Assembly: GCF_014762745.1 (NCBI RefSeq)
Contig: NZ_JABURJ010000047.1
Location: forward strand, 1-38,213
DNA: 38,213 nt
Direction of reading: 5' to 3'
Source: Kangiella sp.
Lineage (GTDB): Bacteria > Pseudomonadota > Gammaproteobacteria > Enterobacterales > Kangiellaceae
Made by a program: the position numbers and the translations under genes
Notes under the pieces: model-generated
Database searches by the model: none
Seen by the model: only the letters and a program-made list of their open reading frames with translations
Told to the model about the DNA's origin: nothing
In this document: in pieces, positions 25,636 through 33,903 of the stretch
Numbering within the stretch: position 1 is the first letter of the stretch
Layout: the number at the start of each line of letters is the position of its first letter

Positions 25636-25731
25636 TAACTTTTTAATGAAAATCTTAAAAAATCTTAATTTTGATTAAGTTATGAACGTTATTCTGTCAA
25701 TAAGGAGGATAACAAATAACTGAAAGTGGTT

Positions 25732-25758
25732 TTGTAAAGCAGGGCCTCTTGCTAGAAT
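25732..25758 (+). promoter_or_regulatory. Candidate gltX promoter
   Basis: TTGTAA (25732-25737), 15 bases, TAGAAT (25753-25758), then AGCGGC. Expected start near 25765, giving a leader of about 30 bases with no Shine-Dalgarno sequence. Confidence 0.5.
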
Positions 25759-25795
25759 AGCGGCACTTTTATCTCACAATCTTAATAGACCGAAT

Positions 25796-27214
25796 ATGAC
25801 TGTAAAAACACGTTTTGCTCCAAGTCCCACAGGTTATTTGCACGTTGGCGGTGCTCGCACAGCACTTTACTGCTGGCTGTATGCCAAAAAGCATCAGGGT
25901 ACTTTTGTATTAAGAATCGAAGATACTGACCGCGAACGCTCAACTGATGAGTCAGTACAGGCCATTCTTGATGGTATGGAGTGGTTGCATTTAGAGCATG
26001 ACGAAGGTCCTTACTACCAAACCAAGCGTTTTGACCGCTATAAAGAAGTCATTGATGAAATGCTCGAAAAAGGCCAGGCCTATCGTTGTTACTGTTCAAA
26101 AGAGCGCCTGGATGCCCTGCGTGAAGAGCAGCAGGCCAATAAGCAGAATATCGGTTATGACGGCCACTGCCGTGGCTTAAGCGAAGCTGAGCAGGATATG
26201 TCGAAACCTCATGTTATCCGCTTCAAGAACCCGAAAGAGGGTGCCGTGGTATTTGATGATTTAATCAAAGGCCGTATTTCAGTGAACAATAGCGAAATAG
26301 ATGACCTGATCATTGCTCGTACTGATGGCACGCCGACTTACAACTTTACGGTTGTGGTGGATGACCTGGATATGGAAATCACGCATGTTATTCGCGGTGA
26401 TGACCATGTCAATAACACACCTCGCCAAATCAATATGATTAAGGCGCTGGGTCGTGAGGTTCCATTGTATGCTCATGTGCCAATGATCTTAGGTGATGAT
26501 GGTAAACGTCTATCTAAGCGTCATGGTGCAGTCAGTGTCATGCAGTATCGTGATGATGGTTACCTGCCACAGGCATTGCTTAACTATCTGGTTCGTATGG
26601 GTTGGTCGCATGGCGATCAGGAAGTGTTCTCAGTTAATGAGATGATCGAGTACTTTGATTTATCAGACGTCAATCGCGCGCCTTCAGCGTTCAATACCGA
26701 TAAGTTGAATTGGTTGAATCAGCATTACATGAAAGCTTTGCCAGCAGAGGAAGTGCTTAAGCATTTGCAATGGCACCTTGATCAGCAGGGTGTGGATGTT
26801 AGCAATGGCCCAGATGTTAAATTACTGATTCCCGAAATGGCTGAGCGTGTTAAAACGCTTAAAGAGTTAGCAGCAGCGGTTCGTTACTTCTACCACGACT
26901 TTGAAGAGTTCGATGCTGGCGCTGCCAAAAAGCATTTACGCCCCGTGGCTAAAGAGCCTCTAGAAGTTGTTAAAGCCAAACTGGAACAGGCAAGTGACTG
27001 GACAGCAGATGCTTTACATGGCCTGGTCAGCGCCACAGCTGAAGAGTTAGACCTTGGCATGGGTAAAGTTGGTATGCCGCTTCGAGTAGCTGTTACAGGT
27101 GCTGGTATGTCGCCAGACCTGGGTATCACTCTAGAGTGGATCGGAAAAGAGCGCGTTATAAAGCGAATTGAGAAAGCTCTTGTCTTTATTGCCGAACGAG
27201 AAGCGCAATCCTGA
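25796..27214 (+). CDS. gltX: Glutamyl-tRNA synthetase
   Basis: 472 residues. Charges tRNA-Glu with glutamate in the cytoplasm; also supplies Glu-tRNA for tetrapyrrole synthesis. The HIGH-class motif is HVGG in [13 protein letters not shown] (residues 9-21) and the KMSKS-class motif is KRLSKRHG (about 238-245). The zinc-knuckle region begins [11 protein letters not shown] near residue 99. The sequence follows the E. coli-type enzyme closely through [17 protein letters not shown] and the C-terminal [16 protein letters not shown]. Length is standard. No ribosome-binding site precedes the ATG, although a perfect but unused one lies about 90 bases upstream. Confidence 0.97.
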   Translation: MTVKTRFAPSPTGYLHVGGARTALYCWLYAKKHQGTFVLRIEDTDRERSTDESVQAILDGMEWLHLEHDEGPYYQTKRFDRYKEVIDEMLEKGQAYRCYCSKERLDALREEQQANKQNIGYDGHCRGLSEAEQDMSKPHVIRFKNPKEGAVVFDDLIKGRISVNNSEIDDLIIARTDGTPTYNFTVVVDDLDMEITHVIRGDDHVNNTPRQINMIKALGREVPLYAHVPMILGDDGKRLSKRHGAVSVMQYRDDGYLPQALLNYLVRMGWSHGDQEVFSVNEMIEYFDLSDVNRAPSAFNTDKLNWLNQHYMKALPAEEVLKHLQWHLDQQGVDVSNGPDVKLLIPEMAERVKTLKELAAAVRYFYHDFEEFDAGAAKKHLRPVAKEPLEVVKAKLEQASDWTADALHGLVSATAEELDLGMGKVGMPLRVAVTGAGMSPDLGITLEWIGKERVIKRIEKALVFIAEREAQS

Positions 27215-27588
27215 TTAATACTCTTTAAAAGTTAAATCCATCTTCTTCACTCCCGTGAAGGCGGGAGTCTATATTTGGACTATTTTTTCGCTTTTCAGCG
27301 AGTTCCTTTTCTTTGCTTGTCCAAAGAAAAGGAACCAAAAGAAACGACACCCCGATATTGAGGTCACGCTTTGCGTGACTACCTGCGTCACTCCCAAAAT
27401 ACTTAACGCACCAGAATTTACATCACATCCCTGTGCTGAAAATTCTTATCAAAATCATCCACGATTTTGATTGCTATATTTTGTACGTGCCTTAGCTCAA
27501 TATAAGGGGGCTTTCGGTGCAGAACCAACCACATTCATTTTACTTTGACTATTGGCGCAGCATCCTAGGCATACAAGTTAAATTGTAT
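27215..27588. other. Non-coding interval between gltX and the lipoprotein gene
   Basis: 374 bases between the convergent gltX and the minus-strand lipoprotein. No gene is supported. It contains the four-hairpin repeat at 27249-27470. The remaining right part (27471-27588) shows only an A+T-rich run and GGGGGCTTTCGG, with no clear terminator for either gene. Confidence 0.7.
27249..27470. repeat. Composite palindromic intergenic element with four perfect hairpins
   Basis: Hairpins: ACTCCCG/CGGGAGT (27249-27255 / 27262-27268), GTTCCTTTTCTTTG/CAAAGAAAAGGAAC (27302-27315 / 27322-27335, loop CTTGTC), GTCACGC/GCGTGAC (27363-27369 / 27373-27379, loop TTT), and TCAAAATC/GATTTTGA (27449-27456 / 27463-27470). 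The first resembles the CCCGCGAAGGCGGGA-type dispersed palindrome of many proteobacteria. The second resembles the widespread TTACTTTTCTTTG-type inverted repeat whose chance translation (FFACPKKxNQKK) appears as spurious small proteins. Family membership is from memory and not from a search. Confidence 0.7.
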
Positions 27589-28170
27589 CTATTTAGACTC
27601 GATACTCTTAATCGCGTTTAGTATCTGTTTTGCGTGTGTGCCGTTAAGGTCATCAACACCTGCAGTAATAGTGTATTTCATACCACCAACGTAGAAGTCA
27701 GATGCGATTACCGACTGCCAGTGTGAAAGCGGGAAGACCTGATAGCATTTTTTCGCTGTACGACAAGTGTAATGTGTGTAACCACCCGCTTTATGGTTGT
27801 CGTCTAGCGTTAAGTATTTTTGCTCTTTATTGGCAGCACCTGCACGATAAAGCAGAGTAACATTTTTTAAGTCTTTACGGCTTTTATCATGGTTAAAGCT
27901 TGAACGCTCTGCTGCGTAACCGCTGATCACCATGTGAAGGTTGTTGTCTTTAATGGTGTAGCTGACAAAACCTTTTGGCATGATCGAAGGTTTGATGTTC
28001 CAGTGGCCAGGTATGGTCATGTAGTTACTGGCACCTATATTGACTGATTTTGTTGCAGCAACTGGTTTGCTTGGAGCTGACTCGGGTTCTGCTACCGTTG
28101 CCGGTTTACAGGCAACAAAAAGAAGTGTTGAAAGCGCAAGAGTTAGTGTTTTGGCTAGATGTTTTGTCAT
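27589..28170 (-). CDS. Putative outer-membrane lipoprotein of unknown function
   Basis: 193 residues. The N-terminus MTKHLAKTLTLALSTLLFVAC has a lipobox (LFVAC) with the lipidated Cys21 followed by Lys. The absence of Asp at +2 suggests sorting to the outer membrane. A short Pro/Ala/Glu linker leads to a globular domain (about 45-190) with two further cysteines in YTCRTAKKC that could pair, and conserved-looking GYAAERSSFNHD and ITAGVDDLNG segments. I do not recognise the fold. It lies 57 bases downstream of the cyanophycinase-like gene on the same strand and may be co-transcribed. The ribosome site is weak (GGG about 10 bases before ATG). Confidence 0.75.
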   Translation of the reverse strand: MTKHLAKTLTLALSTLLFVACKPATVAEPESAPSKPVAATKSVNIGASNYMTIPGHWNIKPSIMPKGFVSYTIKDNNLHMVISGYAAERSSFNHDKSRKDLKNVTLLYRAGAANKEQKYLTLDDNHKAGGYTHYTCRTAKKCYQVFPLSHWQSVIASDFYVGGMKYTITAGVDDLNGTHAKQILNAIKSIESK

Positions 28171-28227
28171 CGATAATTACCCAATTGTTTGTTGAACTAT
28201 GTTACTAATTTATGGCTTCAAGTTTTG

Positions 28228-29046
28228 CTAGGCCCAGTGTTCGTCATACGCGTCTCGTTCACCTACACTAAACCGTGCTCCTTCCGCCAGAATATGCATT
28301 TGCAGGCCGAACAGGGATATAGGATCTCCGCTCCCCGCTGACCCCATCGACGAGTACTGTAAATTGCAGGGATCTATTAAGGTAGCTGCGCCACCTCCGT
28401 AAACCTCCAGCTCGTCATTAGGGCTTATAAACAAAGCCGTACCATCATCAATTCCAACCCCGATGGTAAATGGGTTGTAAGACAAAGCTGTTAATAGTCT
28501 GCCGAGCCGTCCTTGCTGTTTAAAATGATAATCCACCATAAAGCGGTTAGTCAGTCCCAAACCGGGCGCCATCGTTACCCCCGACTGTCTTGGGATGTTG
28601 GCTTCCTCACCACCAGCAATCATGTGCTCGCTGAGCAGGGCTGCGGCACCAAATAATCCGGCAACATGGGTGCCATCGGCATTCATTTTGCGAAGCTGCT
28701 TGGCTAACCCTGTGCCACCAATTAATGTTGAAATCTGTAATGGCCGCTCACCAATAATAATTACCAAATCAACTCCAGCGAGGTGCTGTAACGTCATTGG
28801 GCTAGAAGCATCCTGGCGACTTCGGACAATGTGTGTTTCACATTCAACAAAGCCATTATTAAGTAATACTTCCCCAAGAGAGGTTTCCTGCGGTTCTTCA
28901 CTGACGTTTAAAATTAGTGCCTTCGCTTTCGCGGTCAGACAAAGACTGCGCATTTTTTCAGCAACTTGATCGCTGACTGAGTTCAGGCATCCGCCGATTG
29001 GAATAATGTAACCACGTTCAAACTTGCCGCTACCTTGTGATGGCAT
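28228..29046 (-). CDS. Cyanophycinase-like (peptidase S51) protein lacking the nucleophilic Ser
   Basis: 272 residues. The start at 29046 is chosen because AAGGA lies seven bases upstream; a TTG at 29085 would add 13 residues. The fold signature follows cyanophycinase: GYIIPIGG at the start, then LQISTLIGGTGL (about 103-114), the nucleophile-elbow region HVAGLFGAAALLSEHMIAGG (127-146), APGLGLTNRFMVDYHFKQQ with His174, GRLGRLLTAL, and VGIDDGTALFI. In active enzymes the elbow is GTSAGA with the catalytic Ser. Here the residues are GLFGAA, so Leu131 replaces Ser, and Glu of the DE pair near 201 is Asp. It is probably not an S51 hydrolase. There is no signal peptide, so it is cytoplasmic. No cyanophycin synthetase gene is in the window. 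Confidence 0.8.
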   Translation of the reverse strand: MPSQGSGKFERGYIIPIGGCLNSVSDQVAEKMRSLCLTAKAKALILNVSEEPQETSLGEVLLNNGFVECETHIVRSRQDASSPMTLQHLAGVDLVIIIGERPLQISTLIGGTGLAKQLRKMNADGTHVAGLFGAAALLSEHMIAGGEEANIPRQSGVTMAPGLGLTNRFMVDYHFKQQGRLGRLLTALSYNPFTIGVGIDDGTALFISPNDELEVYGGGAATLIDPCNLQYSSMGSAGSGDPISLFGLQMHILAEGARFSVGERDAYDEHWA

Positions 29047-29415
29047 GAGTGATTCCTTCGAGAATAGTGTGCTTACTGGCTCCAAAGCTACGAATGCTAA
29101 CGGGTTTTACTACCGACTTTGGCGGCAGGCTCCCTCTTATGTTGAAGTCGAGCATAGCACTAAATCTAGTTAAAAAATGTGGCAGAGTTAATGGTAATTG
29201 GATCTAAATCTATGATTGAAATCATTAACTTAACTACCAAACTTTATGTAGAGGCTGGTAACCTATTGATCCTGAAAGCCTCGCCAAAGTCCATAGACCT
29301 TAGCTACATTAGCACTGCCTTTAAATCAGCGTCAATAGTGCAGACTGTCTTAAACCTTTACAGACAAATTGTTTGTTGCTTAAATGGCAGACTTTCAAAA
29401 TCATGGGACATTGGA
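29047..29415. other. Divergent intergenic region
   Basis: 369 bases between the divergent cyanophycinase-like gene and the lipoprotein aminopeptidase. It should hold both promoters, but I see no convincing -35/-10 pair. An open frame continues upstream of the aminopeptidase ATG to 29179, but it has no signal sequence and is treated as non-coding. Confidence 0.5.
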
Positions 29416-31374
29416 ATGAAAAAACATCAATACCTGATCTGTTCTCTGGCAGTTGTTACGGCTCTGGCCGGCTGTCAGCAGGAATCCGAAGACGTTGCAG
29501 AAAAACAACAAGCAGCTGAGGCTGCCAGTACGCAAGTCGATACTAAAGAAGTGGTTGTATCTAAAGTCGAGCAAGAAGAAGTTCGCAAGGCGCACAACCC
29601 TATTGACGATCATACTTACGGCAACCTGCATGAAGTTGATTTGAAGCATCTTGATCTAGACCTAACTGTAGATTTCGAAGCTAAGTCATTGAAAGGTTAT
29701 GTTGACTTAAGTTTTGACCGCTTGCAGGATGAGGTTAGTGAGCTGATTCTGGATACGCGCGATATCAACGTTTCTAAAGTTGAACTCAATCAGAATGAGC
29801 AATGGGTTGCCGGTGAATTTGAGTTGGCTGAAAAAGATGAGGTGATGGGCTCTAAGCTGACTATCCAGCTCGAAGATGGGGTAAATAAGGTTCGTGTTTA
29901 TTATGCTACCCAGCCACAGGCCAGCGGCCTTCAATGGTTAACTCCTGAGCAGACTGATGGTAAAAAGCATCCTTTCATGTATAGCCAGGCACAAGCTATC
30001 CATGCCCGTAGTTTTGTTCCTGTTCAAGACAGCCCTGCCGTGCGTATTACTTATAATGCTACGATTCGTACTCCAAAAGAGTTACTGGCGGTAATGAGTG
30101 CTCATAATGAGCCAGATACAGAACTTGATGGCGAGTATCATTTTGAAATGCCACAGGCGATCCCGACTTATCTGATCGCAATCGGTGTTGGCGATCTTAA
30201 ATTTAAGGCAATGAGTGATAGAACTGGCGTATATGCTGAGCCGGCAATCCTTGACGCAGCGGTAGCCGAATTTGATGACACCGAAGATATGGTTAAAGTC
30301 ACAGAAGATCTTTATGGCCCTTATCGCTGGGGTCGTTATGATCTATTGATCTTACCACCAGCTTTTCCTTATGGCGGTATGGAAAATCCACGTCTATCCT
30401 TTATTACACCGACTGTAATCGCTGGCGATAAAAGTCTGGTTAATCTGATCGCTCATGAGCTGGCTCATTCCTGGTCCGGCAACCTGGTTACCAATGCTAA
30501 CTGGCATGATTTCTGGCTTAATGAAGGTTTCACTTCCTACGTTGAAAACCGCATAATGGAAGAACTTTTTGGTCGTGAGCGCGCACTAATGGAACAATCC
30601 TTAGCGGTTCAGGATTTACGTCAGGCAGTACAGGATTTGCCAGAAGAATATACGGTGTTGAATGTTGATCTGAAAGGTGCTGATCCTGATGATGCATTTT
30701 CAACTGTGCCATACACTAAAGGTCAAATGTTCCTGGTTTGGCTTGAAGAGAAGTTTGGTCGTGAAGTTTTTGATGCCTTCCTGGTTAAGTATTTCGATCA
30801 TTTTGCATTCCAGAGTATCACCACTGAACAATTTAAAGCTTATCTAAAAGAGAATCTTTTGAATAAGCACCCAGATATTGTTTCCGAGGAAGAAATTAAT
30901 ACCTGGATCCATGAGCCGATGTTGCCAGAGATGATGCCTAATCCAACTTCTGATGCGTTTAACATCGTTGACGCTAAAACTAAACAGTTACTGTCTGGTG
31001 AAATTACCTTAGCTGAACTGGGTACGAAAGAATGGACTGTTCATGAGTGGTTGCATTTCATAAATAATTTACCAACAAATATGTCTAATGATGACATGAT
31101 GGCAATGGATGCAGAGTTTAAATTGACTGAGTCAACCAATAACGAAATTGCTCATGCCTGGTTATTGCTTTCTTTACGCTCTGGCTACGAAGTAGTTATG
31201 CCTCGTCTTGAGAATTACCTGATCAGCATTGGCCGCCGTAAATTGATTGTGCCGCTTTATAAGCAGCTAATGGAAACGGAGCAGGGTGCAGAGTTTGCCA
31301 AGCGCGTGTATAAAGTAGCGCGCCCAGGCTATCACCCTCTAGCTCAGGCAACACTGGATGAAGTTGTAAAATAA
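29416..31374 (+). CDS. Lipoprotein M1 aminopeptidase, leukotriene-A4-hydrolase-like
   Basis: 652 residues. The ATG at 29416 gives a lipoprotein signal (MKKHQYLICSLAVVTALAGC, lipidated Cys20, Gln at +2, so likely outer membrane facing the periplasm). The beta-saddle N-terminal domain leads to the exopeptidase motif GGMEN (320-324). The zinc site is HELAHSW (His347, Glu348, His351) with Glu370 in LNEGFTSYVE, a complete HExxH-18-E. The C-terminal helical domain is of the LTA4H type. It should release N-terminal residues from peptides in the periplasm, complementing cytoplasmic PepN at 6418. An upstream in-frame start at 29179 is rejected because it buries the lipobox. Confidence 0.9.
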   Translation: MKKHQYLICSLAVVTALAGCQQESEDVAEKQQAAEAASTQVDTKEVVVSKVEQEEVRKAHNPIDDHTYGNLHEVDLKHLDLDLTVDFEAKSLKGYVDLSFDRLQDEVSELILDTRDINVSKVELNQNEQWVAGEFELAEKDEVMGSKLTIQLEDGVNKVRVYYATQPQASGLQWLTPEQTDGKKHPFMYSQAQAIHARSFVPVQDSPAVRITYNATIRTPKELLAVMSAHNEPDTELDGEYHFEMPQAIPTYLIAIGVGDLKFKAMSDRTGVYAEPAILDAAVAEFDDTEDMVKVTEDLYGPYRWGRYDLLILPPAFPYGGMENPRLSFITPTVIAGDKSLVNLIAHELAHSWSGNLVTNANWHDFWLNEGFTSYVENRIMEELFGRERALMEQSLAVQDLRQAVQDLPEEYTVLNVDLKGADPDDAFSTVPYTKGQMFLVWLEEKFGREVFDAFLVKYFDHFAFQSITTEQFKAYLKENLLNKHPDIVSEEEINTWIHEPMLPEMMPNPTSDAFNIVDAKTKQLLSGEITLAELGTKEWTVHEWLHFINNLPTNMSNDDMMAMDAEFKLTESTNNEIAHAWLLLSLRSGYEVVMPRLENYLISIGRRKLIVPLYKQLMETEQGAEFAKRVYKVARPGYHPLAQATLDEVVK

Positions 31375-31401
31375 GTATCAAGTGTTAGCAGTAAGTTGAT
31401 T

Positions 31402-31430
31402 AAAGGCTTTCTTCGGAAAGCCTTTTTTTT
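31402..31430 (+). terminator. Intrinsic terminator with UUCG tetraloop
   Basis: Stem AAAGGCTTTC (31402-31411) / GAAAGCCTTT (31416-31425) closed by the extra-stable C(TTCG)G loop and followed by a run of T to 31430. Terminates the aminopeptidase gene. Confidence 0.95.
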
Positions 31431-31510
31431 GTCTGGAGTATCAAGTTTGAATATTTGTAACATCTGATAGAAGTGTTAGTCTAACTTATCATTATCGTTG
31501 GGAGCATGCT

Positions 31511-32068
31511 ATGCAGCATCATGTTTTTAATAGACCAATAAAGACAATGCCTGACAAAGAGCAGGAGATTGCTACTTTTGCTATGGGCTGTTTCTGGGGT
31601 GCAGAAAAACTATTCTGGCAACAGTCTGGCGTGATTATGACCAGTGTTGGTTATGCTGGTTCTGATTTTAATAACCCTACTTATGAACAAGTCTGTAGTG
31701 GCTTGACGGGGCACGCTGAGGCCGTTCAGGTTATTTATGATCCCAAGGTCATTTCGTATCAGGAGCTTTTAACATTGTTCTGGGAAAACCATGACCCCAC
31801 TCAGGGCATGCGTCAGGGTAATGATATTGGCTCACAATATCGTTCGGTTATTTTTTCCCGCTCTCAACAACAATTGGAGCAGGCTGATTCAAGCAAACAA
31901 GCGTATCAAAAACTACTGAGTGCCAAGGGCTATCCAGTCATTACCACAGAAATAGAACCTATCGGTCACTATTATTTAGCTGAAGAGTACCATCAACAGT
32001 ATCTCTCCAAGAACCCCGGTGGTTATTGCGGTCATGGTGGAACTGGTGTCTGTTTCATTTCAAATTAA
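31511..32068 (+). CDS. msrA: Peptide methionine sulfoxide reductase MsrA
   Basis: 185 residues. Reduces the S form of methionine sulfoxide in proteins, repairing oxidative damage. The catalytic motif is GCFWG with Cys27. Also seen are [50 protein letters not shown] (read in two parts) and the C-terminal cysteines in [12 protein letters not shown], which act as resolving residues. The ATG at 31511 follows GGGAG. It lies between the strong terminator at 31402 and an AhpD-like gene on the same strand 36 bases downstream. Confidence 0.96.
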   Translation: MQHHVFNRPIKTMPDKEQEIATFAMGCFWGAEKLFWQQSGVIMTSVGYAGSDFNNPTYEQVCSGLTGHAEAVQVIYDPKVISYQELLTLFWENHDPTQGMRQGNDIGSQYRSVIFSRSQQQLEQADSSKQAYQKLLSAKGYPVITTEIEPIGHYYLAEEYHQQYLSKNPGGYCGHGGTGVCFISN

Positions 32069-32104
32069 TAAATACCAATTTTAAAATAGATAGAGGAGTC
32101 ACTT

Positions 32105-32698
32105 ATGGCCCACATGAAGCCATTACCAGCCGATAGTCATCCAGAATTAGCAGATGATTTCAAGATTTTTGAAGATATTCTTGGCTTTGTCCCCAACAGC
32201 CTTTTAACCATGCAGCGTAGACCAAAGATGGTTCAAGCCTTTGGAGTTTTAACTAAAGCGGTGATGGATCCTGAAGGGGAAGTTGACCTGGGCTTTAAGC
32301 GACTGATAGCTCACTTCGCCAGTCGCGCTGTGGGTTGCCAGTATTGCGAAGCTCACTCTCTAATTGCTGCCAATATTCATGGCGTCTCGCAGGATAAGTT
32401 GGATGCTATCTGGGATTACCAGACTAACCCTTTATACACTGATGCAGAACGTGTGGCGCTTGATTATGCCCTTGCCGCTGGTTCGGTGCCAAATGCGGTT
32501 GATGATGAGTTGATGGAGCGAATGAGACAACATTGGTCCGACGGTCAGATCGTCGAAATTCTGGGTGCTGTCTGTCTGTATGGATTTCTTAATCGCTGGA
32601 ACGACTCTATGGCGACCGATCTGGAGGAGACACCAAAGCTGATGGGAGAAAGAGTATTAGCTAAGGGCGGTTGGACTGGTGGAAAGCACACAAGATAG
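32105..32698 (+). CDS. AhpD-like / carboxymuconolactone decarboxylase family protein
   Basis: 197 residues, all-helical family. It has the redox CxxC motif CQYCEAHS (Cys78, Cys81, His84), as in AhpD-like peroxidase-related proteins of the CMD superfamily, and the typical helix RLIAHFASRAVGCQYCEAHS before it. The C-terminal repeat (about 150-165, IVEILGAVCLYGFLNRW) matches the second CMD segment. Likely a thiol-dependent peroxide-handling protein, by family resemblance; partner and substrate are unknown. A good GAGGAG ribosome site precedes the ATG. Position after msrA suggests a shared oxidative-stress role. Confidence 0.85.
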   Translation: MAHMKPLPADSHPELADDFKIFEDILGFVPNSLLTMQRRPKMVQAFGVLTKAVMDPEGEVDLGFKRLIAHFASRAVGCQYCEAHSLIAANIHGVSQDKLDAIWDYQTNPLYTDAERVALDYALAAGSVPNAVDDELMERMRQHWSDGQIVEILGAVCLYGFLNRWNDSMATDLEETPKLMGERVLAKGGWTGGKHTR

Positions 32699-32825
32699 TT
32701 TTACTATAATGTTAAATTTGTGAGCTATGACTTGCTGTTATTTTAAAATTGGTGGATTATTGCTTATAGCTGATTAATAAACAAACAGCTCTTATCAATA
32801 CACAACTAAGAATAAGGTGGAACTT

Positions 32826-33164
32826 ATGGCAGGTAAATTTGTAATATCAAAAGGAAAAGATGGGAAGCTATATTTCGTGCTAAAAGCGGGGAACGGTGAA
32901 ACCATCCTACAAAGTCAGGGCTACAGCTCGCAGTCAGCCTGTGAAAACGGAATTGACTCGGTGCGCAAAAACTCTTTAAACGCAGATCGTTTTTCAAAAG
33001 AAACTGCAAAAGATGGTCGCTTTTACTTTACCTTAAATGCTACTAATGGCCAGCAGATTGGTAAGAGTCAGATGTATAAGTCTGAAAGTGGTCGCAACAA
33101 TGGTATTGTTTCAGTGGCTAAAAATGCTCAGGATGCAAAGGTAGAAACTGAAACCGAAGCATAA
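32826..33164 (+). CDS. yegP: YegP family protein (two DUF1508 repeats)
   Basis: 112 residues made of two copies of a roughly 50-residue unit: KFVISKGKDGKLYFVLKAGN with GYSSQSACENGIDSV, then RFSKETAKDGRFYFTLNATN with MYKSESGRNNGIVSV. This is the DUF1508 pattern of E. coli YegP, whose molecular function is not known. The start is the ATG at 32826, five bases after AAGGTGG; an in-frame GTG within that ribosome site is rejected. The acidic tail VETETEA ends the protein. It is cytoplasmic, with no signal. The gene is monocistronic by appearance, with 127 bases upstream and a terminator directly downstream. Confidence 0.92.
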   Translation: MAGKFVISKGKDGKLYFVLKAGNGETILQSQGYSSQSACENGIDSVRKNSLNADRFSKETAKDGRFYFTLNATNGQQIGKSQMYKSESGRNNGIVSVAKNAQDAKVETETEA

Positions 33165-33184
33165 AATAGTCAGTTGCATGACTA

Positions 33185-33210
33185 AAAAGCCCTCATTGTT
33201 GAGGGCTTTT
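33185..33210. terminator. Bidirectional intrinsic terminator
   Basis: AAAAGCCCTCA (33185-33195), loop TTGT, TGAGGGCTTTT (33200-33210). Serves the yegP-like gene on + and the UPF0114 gene on -, which end on either side. Confidence 0.93.
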
Positions 33211-33215
33211 TAAGT

Positions 33216-33740
33216 TTAGTGACTTTTCTCTGATTGGCTGGTGAGGTAATCCATCACTGCAAATAAGAGTCCTGAAATAACGAAGGTGCCATGAATAAGA
33301 AGTTTCCACATCACTACATCGGTTTCAATAGCTTCCGGCATCTTGTCCAGCTGCATGTAGGTTCTCAGTAAATCAATACCTGAAATCGCAACAATCGAAC
33401 TGATGAGTTTAACCTTTAAAGTTGAAAAGCCTACTTTGCCCATCCAGCCAGGCCTGTCTTCATGATCGGCAACATCAATCTTTGAAACAAAGCTCTCATA
33501 GCCACTGAAGATAATAATAATTAGCAGGTTAGCCAGTAGAGTCATATCCACTAACGCAAGAATACCCAGAATGGTTGCAATCTCACCGAGCTCTCCAAAG
33601 TGGGTGACCAAGTGCCAGAGTTCTTTGGCAAAACTGCCAAACAAAATAAAGATAGAAATAATCAGGCCGACAAAAAACGGTGCCAGAATCCAGCGGCTAC
33701 CGAATAAAGCTTTCTCAAAGCCTCGTTCAATATTCTTCAT
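33216..33740 (-). CDS. UPF0114 family inner-membrane protein (YqhA-like)
   Basis: 174 residues with four hydrophobic segments (about 18-38, 52-80, 108-122 and 142-165). It contains FEKALFGSRWILAPFFVGL and KVKLISSIVAISGIDLLR, the conserved blocks of UPF0114 (E. coli YqhA). The biochemical role of this family is unknown to me. The ATG at 33740 has GGGGAA about six bases upstream. It stands alone between the yegP-like and sixA genes, divergent from sixA. Confidence 0.9.
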   Translation of the reverse strand: MKNIERGFEKALFGSRWILAPFFVGLIISIFILFGSFAKELWHLVTHFGELGEIATILGILALVDMTLLANLLIIIIFSGYESFVSKIDVADHEDRPGWMGKVGFSTLKVKLISSIVAISGIDLLRTYMQLDKMPEAIETDVVMWKLLIHGTFVISGLLFAVMDYLTSQSEKSH

Positions 33741-33903
33741 TAATTCCCCGTGTGGTTTTTATTGATTTCGACTTATTCTAATGCAATCAAAAGGAAACTT
33801 CATAAAAAAGTAAGAATTTAATCCAGATGTATCAATACTGTCATTCTGCTGTTACTTAGCGCTATGATAATGAAGTCTTTCCAAACACTATGGATTAATC
33901 ATT

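Noticed and set aside
27255-27470. A 71-codon frame inside the hairpin-rich interval
   Set aside because: It translates the inverted repeats (FFACPKKRNQKK) and has no ribosome site; this kind of frame is a known false call in dispersed repeats.
29179-29415. N-terminal extension of the lipoprotein aminopeptidase
   Set aside because: It would bury a clear lipobox 80 residues in; the ATG at 29416 gives a proper lipoprotein signal.
33863-33871. TATGATAAT as a sixA promoter
   Set aside because: Suitable -10-like bases, but no acceptable -35 at either spacing.
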